Origin: Dermacentor variabilis
Taxonomy: Eukaryota; Arthropoda; Arachnida; Ixodida; Ixodidae
Length of the DNA: 64,000 nucleotides
NCBI RefSeq assembly: GCF_050947875.1
Contig: NW_027460346.1
Location: forward strand, 3,848,000 to 3,911,999
Direction: 5' to 3'
Notes under the pieces: model-generated
What the model saw: the letters and a program-made list of their open reading frames with translations, nothing else
What the model was told of the DNA's origin: nothing
Databases searched by the model: none
Part shown: positions 10,741 through 22,315 of the stretch, one piece after another
How the letters are laid out: every line of letters begins with the position of its first letter
How positions within the stretch are numbered: the first letter of the stretch is position 1
Translations under genes and position numbers: made by a program

Positions 10741-13140
10741 CAGAGGCGAGTGATTTGATTTGATTTGATTTATTGATTTCCATTTACACACACACACATA
10801 CAGAGGAGTGGTAAATGGAGGTGGATGAGGGACAAAAGCCGCACACACGCGGCTTGAGGTAACCTCACACCCTTAGGTACAATATGGCTGCATGGGGTAA
10901 CACATCAAGCGCCATATAAATTACATTTATGTAGTGGCCATAAAATATTGCAGTTATACAATATATGAAAGAACAGTGAAATATTTCCACAATAACAATG
11001 CAAAACACACTGCGGCATTGAAATAAATAAATGATATACTCTTGGTAACATAGACAAAAAAAGAGGAACATAACATACATTATTAATCATTAACAAACGC
11101 GCTCTAAAGAGGTGAAAGCAATAGAGTTTTAAATTCTGACAGTGATAAATCCTGTAAATTGAAGCCTGCTCTGTCGTATAAATTCAGTAATCTTGGAAGG
11201 TTGTTACACAACATTTGACAACCGTAGTTAGTTCTCGAGCGCGGAACCTTCCAGACTTCAGGTGTACGAGTTGAATAACGGTATGAATTGACGGATAGAT
11301 TTGCAAGTTCCACAAGTAAAGTACTGTTACGTTTGGCATTAAAGTAATACTCGCGTAATAGTCTGCAGTTATAGATGTTATGGGCTGTCGCACTGTTGTA
11401 TTTCTTGAACAGGTTTTCAGTATGGGCGGCAAACGGTACATTAGCGATGACACGCAATATTTTCTTCTGCATGCGAAATAATTTACTCAAGTTACATTCA
11501 GTTGTGGTGCCCCATACAAGATGCCCATAATGTATGTGAGACACGAATAAGGCATTATAAATTAATAATTTTACAGAGACGGGTAAAGTACATCTGTAGC
11601 GATTTAAAACACCTGTTATGCGGCTAAATTTTTGGAGTACAAAGCTTACATGGTCGTCCCATTGCATGGTACTCGTGAAGTGTACCCCTAACACCTTTGC
11701 AGAAAGAGTGAGTTCTATATTTGTGGATCTATACGCTAATGTTAGATCTGGAGGAAGAAGACTCATGCCTTTGGTATGAAAAATTACGGCCTTTGTTTTC
11801 GCCGTATTTACTATTAGACAGTTCTCAGTGGACCAATAGGATAGGCAGCACAAGAAGTCATTTGCCATAGTAATTAAATTGGTGCAAGAACCGGACGAGA
11901 TGAAAACACTTGTGTCCTCTGCGTAAATTATAAATTTCGCCTTTTCGTAGATGGAAGCAATATCGTTAGCGTATAAGTTAAATAGCAACGGGCCCAAAAT
12001 GCTACCCTGTGGGACGCCACAAAATATTTCTTTGGTTACCGATGTATTGTGGCCTACAGAAACAAACTGGCGTCTGTTATTAAGATAAGATTTGAATAAT
12101 TGAAGTGGAATGCCTCTAATCCCATATTTCTCTAGTTTGTAGAATAAGATGTTGTGAATAATATGATCAAACGCCTGTGTAAAATCGACAAATATGACTA
12201 TTGTTAATAGCTTATGTTGGAAGTTTTGCAATATAAATTCTTTTTGATCGAGAAGAGCTAATTCAGTCGACCTGTTTTTACGGAAACCATATTGAGCATT
12301 TGAAATTATCTTCTACTTTTCACAGAACGAAGACAACTGACTTAGAAGAACTTTTTCAAGAACTTTTGAAAAAACAGAGAGGATCGAGATCCGGCGATAA
12401 TTTTTTATATCTAATTTATTACCCTTTTTAAATAATACTATTACCTTAGCAACCTTCATATTTTCTAGAAATACGCCTGTGAAAATGCACAAATTATAAA
12501 TATGTGTCAAAATAGGGGCTATATCATATATAACAAATTTTATAGGTTGAATCTGAAGACCATCGGCATCGCAGCTGCGAGATGTTTTGAGTCTTAGGTA
12601 TACTGAACATACATCCGAAGGCATGAGTGGCTGAAAAAATATTGTGTTTGCGTTTGGAGTAATGTGCACATAGTGCAGCATGGGATGATTGAGGTCAACG
12701 TCTCTGTGTACAAAATAATCATTGAAGGCGTTTGCCAAATCCTCCTTTACCAACAATCTACCGTTTAGACTAATTTGTTCAATTGGATCACTCCTCTGAT
12801 TTCTATTCATAAGAGCATTTAGTCTATTCCATAGTTTCTTTGAGTCATTCATACAAGGCGAAAACATCTGCAGAAAATAAGCATCATGTACTTTCCGTAG
12901 CTCTTTGCTTAATTTGTTACGAAACATTTTAAATGTTTTTAAATCCAGAGGCTCTCGAGTTTTGATGAATTTAGCATATGGTTTGTCACGCTTCTTCATT
13001 TTTTTACAAAGAGCATTCATTAACCATGGCTTTCCTGTATGGAACGGTGGCGACCTGAAGGGGATGAGGCCCGTCATCTCTGATCAACTTGTGCGTGCGA
13101 TGATGTGCTTGGCCAGTGTTGGATTTGGTCGCATTTCATA
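10741..13140 (-). mobile_element. CR1-like LINE, 5'-truncated, with 3' tail
   Basis: On the minus strand the element ends in a short repeat tail, (AAATC)n, seen as TGATTTGATTTGATTTGATTTA at 10750-10772. About 330 bases of 3' UTR and the reverse transcriptase ORF precede it. The endonuclease is missing: homology starts in the linker before the reverse transcriptase at about 13080, so the copy is 5'-truncated. No clear target-site duplication was found. CR1-group placement rests on motif style and tail, and is uncertain. Confidence 0.75.
11104..13077 (-). pseudogene. CR1-like LINE reverse transcriptase, one stop, altered active site
   Basis: A reverse transcriptase that would copy LINE RNA at a nicked target. 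Domains in order: linker (KPWLMNALCKKMKKRDKPYAKF); finger motif KNYRRISILS (usually KNYRPISLL); FGFRKNRST-like block reading YGFRKNRSTELAL; FVDFTQAFD (first catalytic Asp); GVPQGSILGPLLFNLYANDI; the active-site box YAEDT, where YADD is expected; then the thumb and C-terminus ending LLLSPL. A single in-frame TAG at 12315-12313 splits an otherwise continuous frame of about 657 codons. The first Asp of YADD is Glu. These two defects make the copy inactive but young. The 5' endonuclease is absent. Confidence 0.88.
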
Positions 13141-13210
13141 TTCAGAACTGTGAGTCTCTCTATAACCATCCGCCTTTTGCAAGTTTCACGTAGCCGTGCC
13201 CACGGCGAAC

Positions 13211-13399
13211 AGAGCACGGTGCTTCATTAAAACTTCTTTCTGGGCGAGTTGGTGCATACTTGACATAAAAATTGTAACAGCGCAAACACATGCAACCACA
13301 AAGTACCAAGGACGAGACACAAGCGCTTGTGTCTCGTCATGGGTACTTTGTGGTTGCATGTATTTCCGCTGTTACAATTTTTATGTCAAGAGCACGGTG
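13211..13399 (+). mobile_element. PLE-terminus palindrome with 11-bp target duplication
   Basis: Two 66-base arms (13259-13324 and 13325-13390) form a near-perfect palindrome centred on AAGCGCTT. Left of it lie TGGGCGAGTTGGTGCATAC and a short spacer. The insertion is bracketed by AGAGCACGGTG at 13211-13221 and 13389-13399. The order TGGGCG-GTTGGTG-ATAC, AGCGCAAA, GGACGAG, AGCGC matches the outer end of the Penelope-like dimer at 60118. I therefore read it as a solo PLE terminal unit in inverted-dimer form. Confidence 0.6.
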
Positions 13400-14847
13400 A
13401 CGTGCGCGAGGATCCGCGGTTGTCAGAGGTATAATGAAACACCCTAACACTTGAGCTCTGGGCAAACTACGATTTTCCTTTGGAGACACACGTAAAGCGC
13501 AGAAATGCTTTCGTGAGGCAACGAATGGACCCAACTTAACTTTCTTTGCAGCATATGATACGAAAAGTGAACTTTAGTGATCTTAGTACGCATAATTTTG
13601 ATGTAGGCCTCACGTTGTTCACAATAATTCCCGAAAATTGGTAAGTGTCTGAAAAAGGGAAAAAGGAAGTTTACAAATCCGTATGGATTCACCATAAGGA
13701 AACGTCACTGTTATGGGAAGTCGCCTAATAGAGTATTTAAAACACCGAAATTTATAATGAATTGACAGTGTAAGAGACATTGTAGCAGTGTTCACGAGGT
13801 TTTCACTGGTATAGACCTATTACAGAGTAATGTATAATACACGAATCTTGTCTGCTTTGGATATCGTAATGGTTGCATTTGTACGATTGCGATACTAAAT
13901 ACTTAATACTGAGGTACGGAGTCGAAAACATGGTTCTTCAGTTTTTATTGATAATAAAATTTTCAACACATATTTGTAAGACAGAATGATGGTCTACTTA
14001 ACGTATCTCCTTCCCATACGGTCACTAAACTTCTTTTCCTGTATTTGCAACAGACCTTATGAAAATATGTGCCTGGTTTGCGCAGAAAAACATTTCTCCG
14101 TTCCTACGTATTTATTACTCACTGCCGCGCTAAATCTTGTTTTTAAGACGAATCTTTGGTCCAGAATACAGACGAAAACAAATTTGTATTCACCGGGTCA
14201 GACATGTTCTCCATTAATACTTTAGGAGATGTCGCACAGAAACGACATTTGTCACATGTATAGAGTTTTATATAGCTTCACCAATGCCAACGTGCAAAAT
14301 AGCAAAGCTCCTTGTAGTTTGTTTGGAAACTAGTGCGAACTATGCATCTATGCAACTATCTCAGCCCAGAACCTATGAAAGTTCAAAGGGAGGCCTTCAG
14401 TCGGGATTGACGGCAGAGAGCTGGGATAGTTGGATGGCATTCCTTAAATTTCCAGCGCTTAAGCGTTAACGGGAAATACTGAGAGAAGAAAAGAGGACTG
14501 GACAGGGAGTACGCCGGTATTAAACTAATTTTACGGTCAGTAAATTACACCCACAGGTCACGCAGCAACGGACTTAAATCGTGGCCCATGTGTGAAGCCA
14601 CTCGTCAGAGATGTGTCACGCACGAGTTGTGACGACACACATAATCGCACCTTTCAATGTCAATTTGAAGGACGAAGTGCTGACACATTTGTCATACCTA
14701 TTTATTCATGTTCTGGGCTTGGATAATAAGTCTGCATTTTTAATCCCTCTACTTAACCAGAATTCGTGTGTTCAGCGGCTGGCCACAAATATTCAAGTGA
14801 CAGTAAAACGTCTGAGTCAGCAGAGCTTTCCACAACATATCATTGCC
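13400..14847. other. intergenic
   Basis: AT-rich, without recognised genes. Short frames at 13986-14225 and 14611-14859 show no domain; the latter ends in the array that follows. Confidence 0.4.
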
Positions 14848-15046
14848 TCTGTGCTCTAAAAACTAGGAAGGGTATCGCAGGAGTGAAGCGGCCGTTTCAC
14901 TCTTCAAAGCGTCGTTTTACTCTCGCAAAATGTCGAGGAGAGTGAAATGCATTGTTCACTCTGTCACCAAGGAGAGAGTGAAATGTGCTTTTCACTCTCC
15001 CCTTCAGAGAGAGAGTAGAATGCCCGTTCTACTCTTGCGGCAATAG
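14848..15046 (+). repeat. GAGT/ACTC palindrome array, copy A
   Basis: Starts near GTGCTCTAAAAACTAGG. It then repeats hyphenated palindromes such as AGAGTGAA...TTCACTCT and AGAGTAGAA...TTCTACTCT about every 40 bases. It belongs to the same class as the arrays at 27527, 42273 and 54832. No coding potential. Confidence 0.6.
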
Positions 15047-16039
15047 AGAACTAAACGGAGCGCAATCTTCTGCTTCAACTGTAGGTGGCTGGCCCCGAAC
15101 ATGGCAATGTATCATTCATGCACGCTGAGCAAAGAACACATCGTTTTGCTTCTAAGAGAACAGGCCGCCGCAGTTCAAAGGAACGCGTAGCGAGCGCTCT
15201 ACTTTTTCACTCGGAGTTGCTCCACCGCGCGCGCGCGCTCAAGATCGCGGAACAACACAGCACCGGAGAAAGGTGATCCGTACAGCGAGGAGCACAGCAG
15301 CCGCGAAGGCCAGCCAAGGGAGATCGTATGTCAGCCATCTCGCGTCGCCACGAAAACACGACAGTCGTTCGTCATGCCTTGGATATAACAGCAAATCCTC
15401 CACGGTAACTGAATTCTAACTTAGGTGCACATTGTCCGTATATGTGATGCTATCGCCAGGAAGTCGTCGCTGCGCTTAGCCGACGCGATTGACAAAGGAC
15501 TAGGCATACGCGCTGTGTCTCTCGATGTCAATCGAAAAAGCGAGTCGTCGCGATAACTGCATGTGATTTTATCACTTTGCCGTTGTCCGTAAGAGCTTTA
15601 AAGATCGCAAACACTGCCAGAACTATGGTATGTTCAATAAGACGCCAGGCGAGAGGACGCTTAATATGGTTCGTTCACCAGCCCGTGATTCCGAGCCTAT
15701 GCGGAGCGTGATTAGCGTGCGTTTTGTGTGTTTGAATTTATTCAGTTTGGCAGTCTACTGTGTATGGAACGCTGTTGAACTAAGGAATCACATAACAGAA
15801 GGCGTCATTTTGCTGGCAGCATGCTTTTTTTTATAAATAAACCGCGTGCTTGACGGTGTCTCGCGCAGGGGGAATCTGCGACCACTGAAGTTACGTGCAG
15901 CACCAGTGCTAGTTAGAAACTTTGCCGCAGGCATTCAGCTGCATGCTGCAAGAGGTCAGTTGGGCGCGTTATCTTGAACTTACTGAAAACGCATGAGGAA
16001 TCCATGTTTTATGCTGAAAAAAAGTATAAACCCCATATA
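15047..16039. other. GC-rich possible promoter region
   Basis: CpG-containing sequence upstream of the zinc-finger exons. Donor-like sites (AGAAAG|GTGATC at 15280, CTATG|GTATGT near 15628) could belong to its first exon, but none gives an ATG exon in the needed phase 1, so the gene start is unresolved. Confidence 0.25.
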
Positions 16040-16482
16040 AGCGATCTTGCGCGCGGCAGCTACAAGCGACGCGATGGAGATGGCTGTCGCGTTCGCTCGT
16101 CGCCTACAAGTCGTACTCCGTGCGAGCGACGATATTGAGCGACGCCTCCCCGGTGTTGCCGGCATGAGGGCTGCAATCACGCGTGACGCGTGCTTTAGTA
16201 ATTTACGTTGATGTATTTTACTAAAAAAGTAGCATAAAATATTTCCTGGGGTCTTGCCGTAGGTTCTTATCCTTGTACGTATAAAAATTGAATCATTTGC
16301 TCGTTCCGCGCTACAATCGGTAGTATTTGAGCGATGTACATCCAGTTCCGGCTTCGCGCTATTGGCTAGTCGCTCATAGCACTTTCGGGCGACGGGCGAC
16401 GTTTTCTAGATTTCCAGAACCGAGCCATCTGTTCAAGCGACGGCCCGTTTTGTCGCTCGTCGCCGTCGCGCACTAAATCGCT
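16040..16482. mobile_element. TIR element rich in GCGACG motifs
   Basis: The left end (AGCGATCTTGCGCGCGGC) and the reverse complement of the right end (AGCGATTTAGTGCGCGAC) align over about 38 bases, continuing with AC-AGCGAC. The interior, about 440 bases, has repeated GTCGCTCGTCGCC-type motifs and no transposase. It looks like a non-autonomous DNA transposon. No target duplication identified. Confidence 0.45.
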
Positions 16483-18747
16483 CTCACAGTGTTTATCCCT
16501 AAGACTGAACTGTTTTTGCTCATGTATTGAAATGGTGTGATTATAGGTAGGTCTGGTTTTGTCTCCTGTTGCGGTTTTCGTGCCCGGTGCGAAACTGAAA
16601 GGATGCTTATGTCTACGAACTCGGTGAATTGTCGAGCAGCTAGTTATGCATCGGCATCGAATATAACGGCTGCTGTGTGGAATTACAATGGCAAGGGCGC
16701 TTTGCATACGCTTATTGTTTTGGACATGCCTGTGCATTTGCTAATATGAGTTGGCGTGTCAGAGTTATGTCATATGAATAGCTAAATAAGCCTTCCCTTG
16801 GGGGTTACAAGCGTAATGTGTGCATTTTGCTATTGCATGGCAGATCCAAATGTGTTTATCGCTTGAATATTTTTAGTAGAGAAATAAAATATCAAAATAA
16901 AATGTTGCTTTAATTCCGTGTTACCAGTCTGTCGTACACAGAACAATAGGTTGGTGTAATAAACTAATAACTGCGGTTTAACTGCAACTTTTACATGCCT
17001 TCAAGAATCTAAAATGCTAGATTTCAAACTGCAGCAGTAGTCCGGTCTGTCAAAAATGAACTCCATTGTGCAACTCATACATGAAAATAAGTTCATGCCT
17101 TTTAGTAAGCTTAGATGCAGGCCGCAGTGAACTTTCTTGTTAGTATTGAAATGTGGGTAAGCTTGCCATAACAAGCCTTGTTGCCCTTTTTTATAGGCAC
17201 ATCCATATATCCGTTGAACTGAAGGAAAATATTTTCATCCCTACTGAGCATCATGTTTGCAGCTATAATCCTCAAATTATGGCTTCAGCAGTGGCACAAC
17301 CAGGGATGGTGCGGGGGGCACATTGGGCACATGCTTAGGATGTGTCACAAGTGGTGTTTGCGATACACCAGACTCATGACAGACCTATGATGTCTGAAAA
17401 TGACCAATATTCAATTCATTAGCAGGAGTATTCTAACATTCGTGCCAAACGAGGATGAACTGTCCGTTATTCTTTTGTGTAAATCTAAAATTGAAGTTGA
17501 TTTAGCAGTTGACTGTTGCAGTCATTTGGATGTTTTGCATGCATTTCACTAAGAAGACTAAGAGCTAAGACTTTCTTTTATTACCATGGCCTTGATTGTC
17601 TTGATGTTGTTTTGCACCATGCCCTTGTGTTGACTTTTGCATATGATATTTTTCAGGCACCCGCTTTATATAACTCAAGAAGGCAGCTGCAAGGACATGA
17701 GGATGTGAAAGAGCCAGTGCAGCGCGACTTCATGTAGTGCAGAGGAGCCAATGCCAAAAAATCAAAATACATTGGCATGCAATTTGGACAAGAAAACTAG
17801 TATGTGGGTATATTGGGTGTACCAAAATGAAGATACAGTATGTTACACCAAGATGAAAATTCTCACGTGCTCCAGGCAGTCATCTTAACATGGTATCTTT
17901 ATGTAATGTCTCCGATTGGAAAGTCAAATCAAGTATGCTCTCTGGAGACAAACACATAGCAGCAAGTGTCATTGAAAAGTTAGAAATGTGTTTTAAAAAA
18001 GCTGATTAGTTCTGAGAAGTGACTGCTTTTTGTCTTGCCTCTCAACAGATACATCTATGTGATAAAAAAATAGTGGTACAATGAAATTGCATATTTGCTC
18101 AGTGACATGATACATACTTGCAATGAGCACGGTGCCTGCGTTTACTATAAAAAGCAACAGCCCATGCTTGGTTAGGTTAGGCCCACTACAACAGGCAGGC
18201 ATGGGTGATTGGCGCTTTTTTTTATTTCTGTGTCGTGAGGTTTATTGACGTGCGTATAGGTGCAATGGCACGCAGTATGGCTAGTACAAAAAAAGGGGGG
18301 GGGGGCAGATATATGTAGCTCACTGTACACGACACAGGGCAAAGGAAATCCGTGTTCAGCAACTATGTTAATGCCATGTACGCAAATTTTACAACGTTAC
18401 TCATTCGAAGCGCGCACAGGTGCATATTGAAGAAAAGTTTTCCAGGGTACATAATTTAGTGCGTAATTTACACTAATTTTGCTCTAACCACAAGACATAA
18501 TAATTTGAATATACTGCACAGAAAAACCTAGACCGAATTAAATTTGTGTCAGCTTCGTGTGTATACATATAGTCTTTCCTATGCATTAGATTTTTCGTGT
18601 AATGCATTACCAGTTGACAGCCTATCTTATCATGTGTACTCTGTTTACATTACAGTTGTTTATTAGTTTACTCATTTGTTTTGCAACTTATGAAATGCCG
18701 GTGTATATATATTTTCAACATTTGACATAACCCTGTATGTTTTGTAG
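16483..18747. other. intergenic or first intron of zinc-finger gene
   Basis: AT-rich. An acceptor-like TTTTTCAG at about 17656 opens a 27-codon phase-0 frame ending TAG, which does not fit the phase of the following exons. A poly-T/poly-G patch at 18218-18303 may mark an old retroelement end. Nothing firm. Confidence 0.35.
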
Positions 18748-18816
18748 GGACAACCCAGGACGTGCATTTCTCAGCACCCAGTCAACTGCCAGAAGTGACT
18801 CGAACACAGGCCACCA
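18748..18816 (+). CDS. zinc-finger gene, internal exon A
   Basis: Acceptor ATGTTTTGTAG and donor CCACCA|GTAAGTGG bound 69 bases that read TTQDVHFSAPSQLPEVTRTQ and AT in phase 1. Entry and exit phases are both 1, matching exons at 19877 and 22316. The upstream exon, which must end in phase 1, was not found. No domain is recognised in this part. Confidence 0.55.
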
Positions 18817-19876
18817 GTAAGTGGACATCAGTTGCAATTTCACATTATGCAGTTGGCTGCTGCCTTGTACTGAGGCTTTTTTTTAATGAGATGGTGGTGT
18901 CGTTCTAATGTACATTTTGACCACAAAGGTGCGATCAAGACTCACAGAGGCATATATGGTTGCTATTCTCTGCGAGGGACGTGTTCTCGTGTTCGTGAAG
19001 CATTTGTGTTTGGCAGTATTGTCGCCCAATGAGTCAGAGATAAACACTGTAACTCGCCACTGCCTGGAAGTAGTTGCGAGAAACACAATATATTGTGACG
19101 CTGTAAAGTTATTTCATTAATTTGAAGGAAAATTTTGCAGCAGGAAGAAAGGTTGCTATTCCAGGTAAACATGTCTTTTTCTCACAAGGTATTTAACCAA
19201 ACTGTGGATGCGTGAAATTCATGACTTATGAATAGATGTTAATTCATCCTTTAGTAATGCTTCTAAAAGAGACTAGAAATAGCATGTGACTACCTCTCCA
19301 ATCAGCAGATCATACACTTGCAGTCATAAGTGGTAGTTCCATGCAGTCTCGCACTCTATATAACCTTTCCTTTCAGCAGCATTGGAACTGGCGGCTGCGT
19401 TTTCAGAAGGAGGAGTGCACTTGGCACTGTATATGTATGTGTGAATTCGGTTTTCTTTGTATGTGTTGGCTCACTGACACAAACAGTGCAAAAATCAGTT
19501 GTACCATGAGGCTGATGATGCCTTCTGCTGCTAGAAATGCGGCACTTCATATTTTATAGTACTGCATGACATTTAAATCAAAGCTAGCACATAAAATGAT
19601 CAAGAAAACTAACCGCTGTTATAGCTGTTTTCCTCAAAGAAAGCTTGTCCTTTATGGACTGTGTTAATCTGAGCTCTCCACCGATGTTTCAGTAGTATTA
19701 TCCCTTAGTGAGAGAGATTGGGGGCAATTAATCGTGTTAGTCTTTAAATTGTGTCCTAATTATGTGTATTTGTTCCCACAAAGTTGTCTAGATTACTTTA
19801 TTGTGTAGTGTAAAGCTTATGAAACCATCAGCAACTAGTGAGTTCCTAACATGCATATGCATTTGTCACTATACAG

Positions 19877-19957
19877 GTGGCATTCGGCTGTACCACTGCA
19901 GTGCTGTGGAAATTGCCAGCACCAGCGGCTTTGTAACAGCTGTTTCACAGCATGCCG
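19877..19957 (+). CDS. zinc-finger gene, internal exon B
   Basis: 81 bases between CACTATACAG and GCCG|GTATGT. In phase 1 they read GIRLYHCSAVEIASTSGFVT and AVSQHA, after a Ser formed across the junction with exon A. The exit phase is 1, and the Gly across the next junction leads into DNAYEIIGPDDE. No known domain. Confidence 0.55.
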
Positions 19958-20177
19958 GTATGTGCTAATTTATAGTTATGTTGGGATGGGTTAGTATTAT
20001 GGACCACTGCTACTCTGTATTGTGACAGATCCATATGATAAGTGATGTAATGGGCACAGCGAAAACCTGTGAATGTTTTACTATGGTACATAAAAAGGCT
20101 CTCCTTTTCGTCACTGGAGCAGGGGAGAAGAGCTTGCAGGCACTCCTGAATGTACATATATTTCAAAACATGAGAGA

Positions 20178-20178
<1 letters not shown>

Positions 20179-20243
<65 letters not shown>

Positions 20244-20245
20244 TA
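20179..20245. repeat. (AT)n(AC)n microsatellite
   Basis: Compound AT then AC dinucleotide run in the intron between zinc-finger exons B and C. Confidence 0.95.
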
Positions 20246-20832
20246 CAATTAAACTAAAATCAGGGACATTCCATCTTTCATTTTGAATTTACTTGTACAG
20301 CGCAAAAATACAACACAGACCACAGAGAAGCCCGCATGTTAACAGGTTTGATACACACAATAATTCAACAGATTTGATACTTCAGGTGTGCTATTTTACG
20401 CAAGGGGGAAGGGAACGGGGATAAAACTAGAAAAAAGAGTGGAGTGGAAAAGAAAGGAATCGTGCCAAAAAGCATGAGAAACATTGTGCAGCCAGGATCG
20501 CCAGCAGGACATCTAAAAAGCACTCTGATAAAATTACATACAGGGCAACCTTACATATTGTTTGTTGCAATCAACTCAGATCACATGCAGCCATTACTGC
20601 AATCAAGTTTCCTTATGTCATGAGGGAATGATGCGGGCCCAAAAAACTGTTTAGAGCTGAAGGATTATGTTCCATGCTAGCCTCATTACCTGCTTTTTAT
20701 CATATTGTTATCAGCTGCTTATGTTAGGAACAAAAAGTAAGAGTACGAGCTTTTTCCTGATTCGCCATTCCACACAACATGTCTTTGTGACTATATGTAC
20801 ATGCAGATGATCCATAGATGAAAAATATTCAG

Positions 20833-22164
20833 TACAGTAGAATCTCATTACAAGATACACTTGGTTGTAAGAGACATCTGAAAATGGTTTGGTTGGTTTT
20901 CCGATGTTTGCCACGTTAACAACACTGTACACAAGAGTCACCTTTGTTACTAACGACTTTTTAAGTATTCACTACTTCGAAGGGACATAACCCAGACACA
21001 TTCACTTCATGCACCTTGTGTGCTCCGAAGGGCGTAAAGATCACGCAATCCTCACACAAGTCAATTGTGCATTTCTCTTTAGCATGAACTAGAAAAGGAG
21101 GGCAACGAGGACAGTGCAGGGCAGAAAGTGTCGACAGTTGAAGCTGACGAGCGTCTAAGAGCAACTCAAAGGCACTGCGAGCAACAAGGCTTGCAAAGTG
21201 AAGTGTTTAACTTCCAGAAGTGAGGAAGGAAGCTAACACAATCTATAGTCACTAAAAAGTTGTGAATGTCTTCTTTAAAGGGCCTCTAAACCAAGGAGGT
21301 TGAAATTTAGTTGCGGTGTTGCAGTTGTACATGTTAAGGCAACGAACATGTAGCCACGAGAATTTTTCGAAACGGTGCAGTAATGGTAGAGCTACGTGTT
21401 TGATTATCGAAAAGTAGTCCCCGCGCATTTTACTCTTTCATCTGATACACGCCATCTGGACAGTATCGTCTTTTCCTCGCCTAGTACACCTCCAAATGTT
21501 ACGGGACAGGCCATCACCAACGAGCTCTGTTGCTGCCGCGCAGGCCCATCGTCCTGCGAGGGGTGGCGCTAATGACCTCGCCAATACAATGGAACTGTAT
21601 GGTGACTAGTTGAAGAGCCTCATAGGGAGACCCTTCTATTGGCGTTTCTGTTCTGTGCCCCCATTGGCTGCCCACAATGGCATCGCGAGCAACGCGACGA
21701 GGAAGAAGGAGTGTGTATTTGCTTGCAGGCCTTGCCGGCAGTCGTACACTTTCGTTCGACCAATCGACAGCACAGGAAACTGGTGACATCATCAGAGACA
21801 GCCTGGTGATGTCAGGACAAACTGGGGGTGCAGGATAGGTCCAGAGAGGCGCACGGGGTCGTTTTCTTCATATTGTGGTGCTCCCACAATGCTACGCACT
21901 GTGGCGTTTGGCATCGTCAATTGTGACGGCATTCTGATTTTGATGCGTGTGTTTACTTGAAATGTTCAAAAAATGTCGAGAAGTGGTTTAGGGGCCCTTT
22001 AAGCCACCCTGAGCAATTATTCCTTCAGATATATCTAAACATACTTTAGTGTTGATGCATAATAAAGTGATCTAGTCTGGCTCCTCAGTGTTTTAAAATT
22101 TTTGGTTTCGAGAGACATGTTTCCCGTGCCTCTTGAGTATCTCTTCTAATGAGGCTTAACTGTA
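20833..22164. mobile_element. TA-flanked TIR element (pogo/mariner-like), disrupted
   Basis: Ends are TACAGTAGAATCTCATTACA on the left and, reverse-complemented, TACAGTTAAGCCTCATTAGA on the right, with TA at both borders. CAGTAGAA-CTCATTA-type ends are usual for pogo/Tigger-like members of the Tc1/mariner group. No transposase frame remains. A second element (21275-22002) sits inside it, leaving about 600 bases of the host element. Confidence 0.5.
21275..22002. mobile_element. TTAA MITE nested in the TIR element
   Basis: Terminal repeats TTAAAGGGCCTCTAAACCA and (reverse complement) TTAAAGGGCCCCTAAACCA enclose 728 bases with TTAA at both borders. No ORF of note. It shares the TTAAAGGG opening with elements at 35362 and 48290. 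TTAA targets suggest mobilisation by a piggyBac-like or similar transposase, which is inference. Confidence 0.65.
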
Positions 22165-22315
22165 ATGTACACACACAATTGTGTAACTCCTCCTGCAAGT
22201 ATTATTCATTAAGCCTGGTCACTGATGTGCAAAGCTTGTGGTTAAGTTTTGATGTCCGTACTATTTAGAGCTATGTTTATTAATTCAGACTGTTCTTATT
22301 GGTTCTTCGATGCAG

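Noticed and set aside
20035..20286. ORFs over the AT/AC run
   Set aside because: Tyr/Ile and Thr/His runs from the microsatellite.
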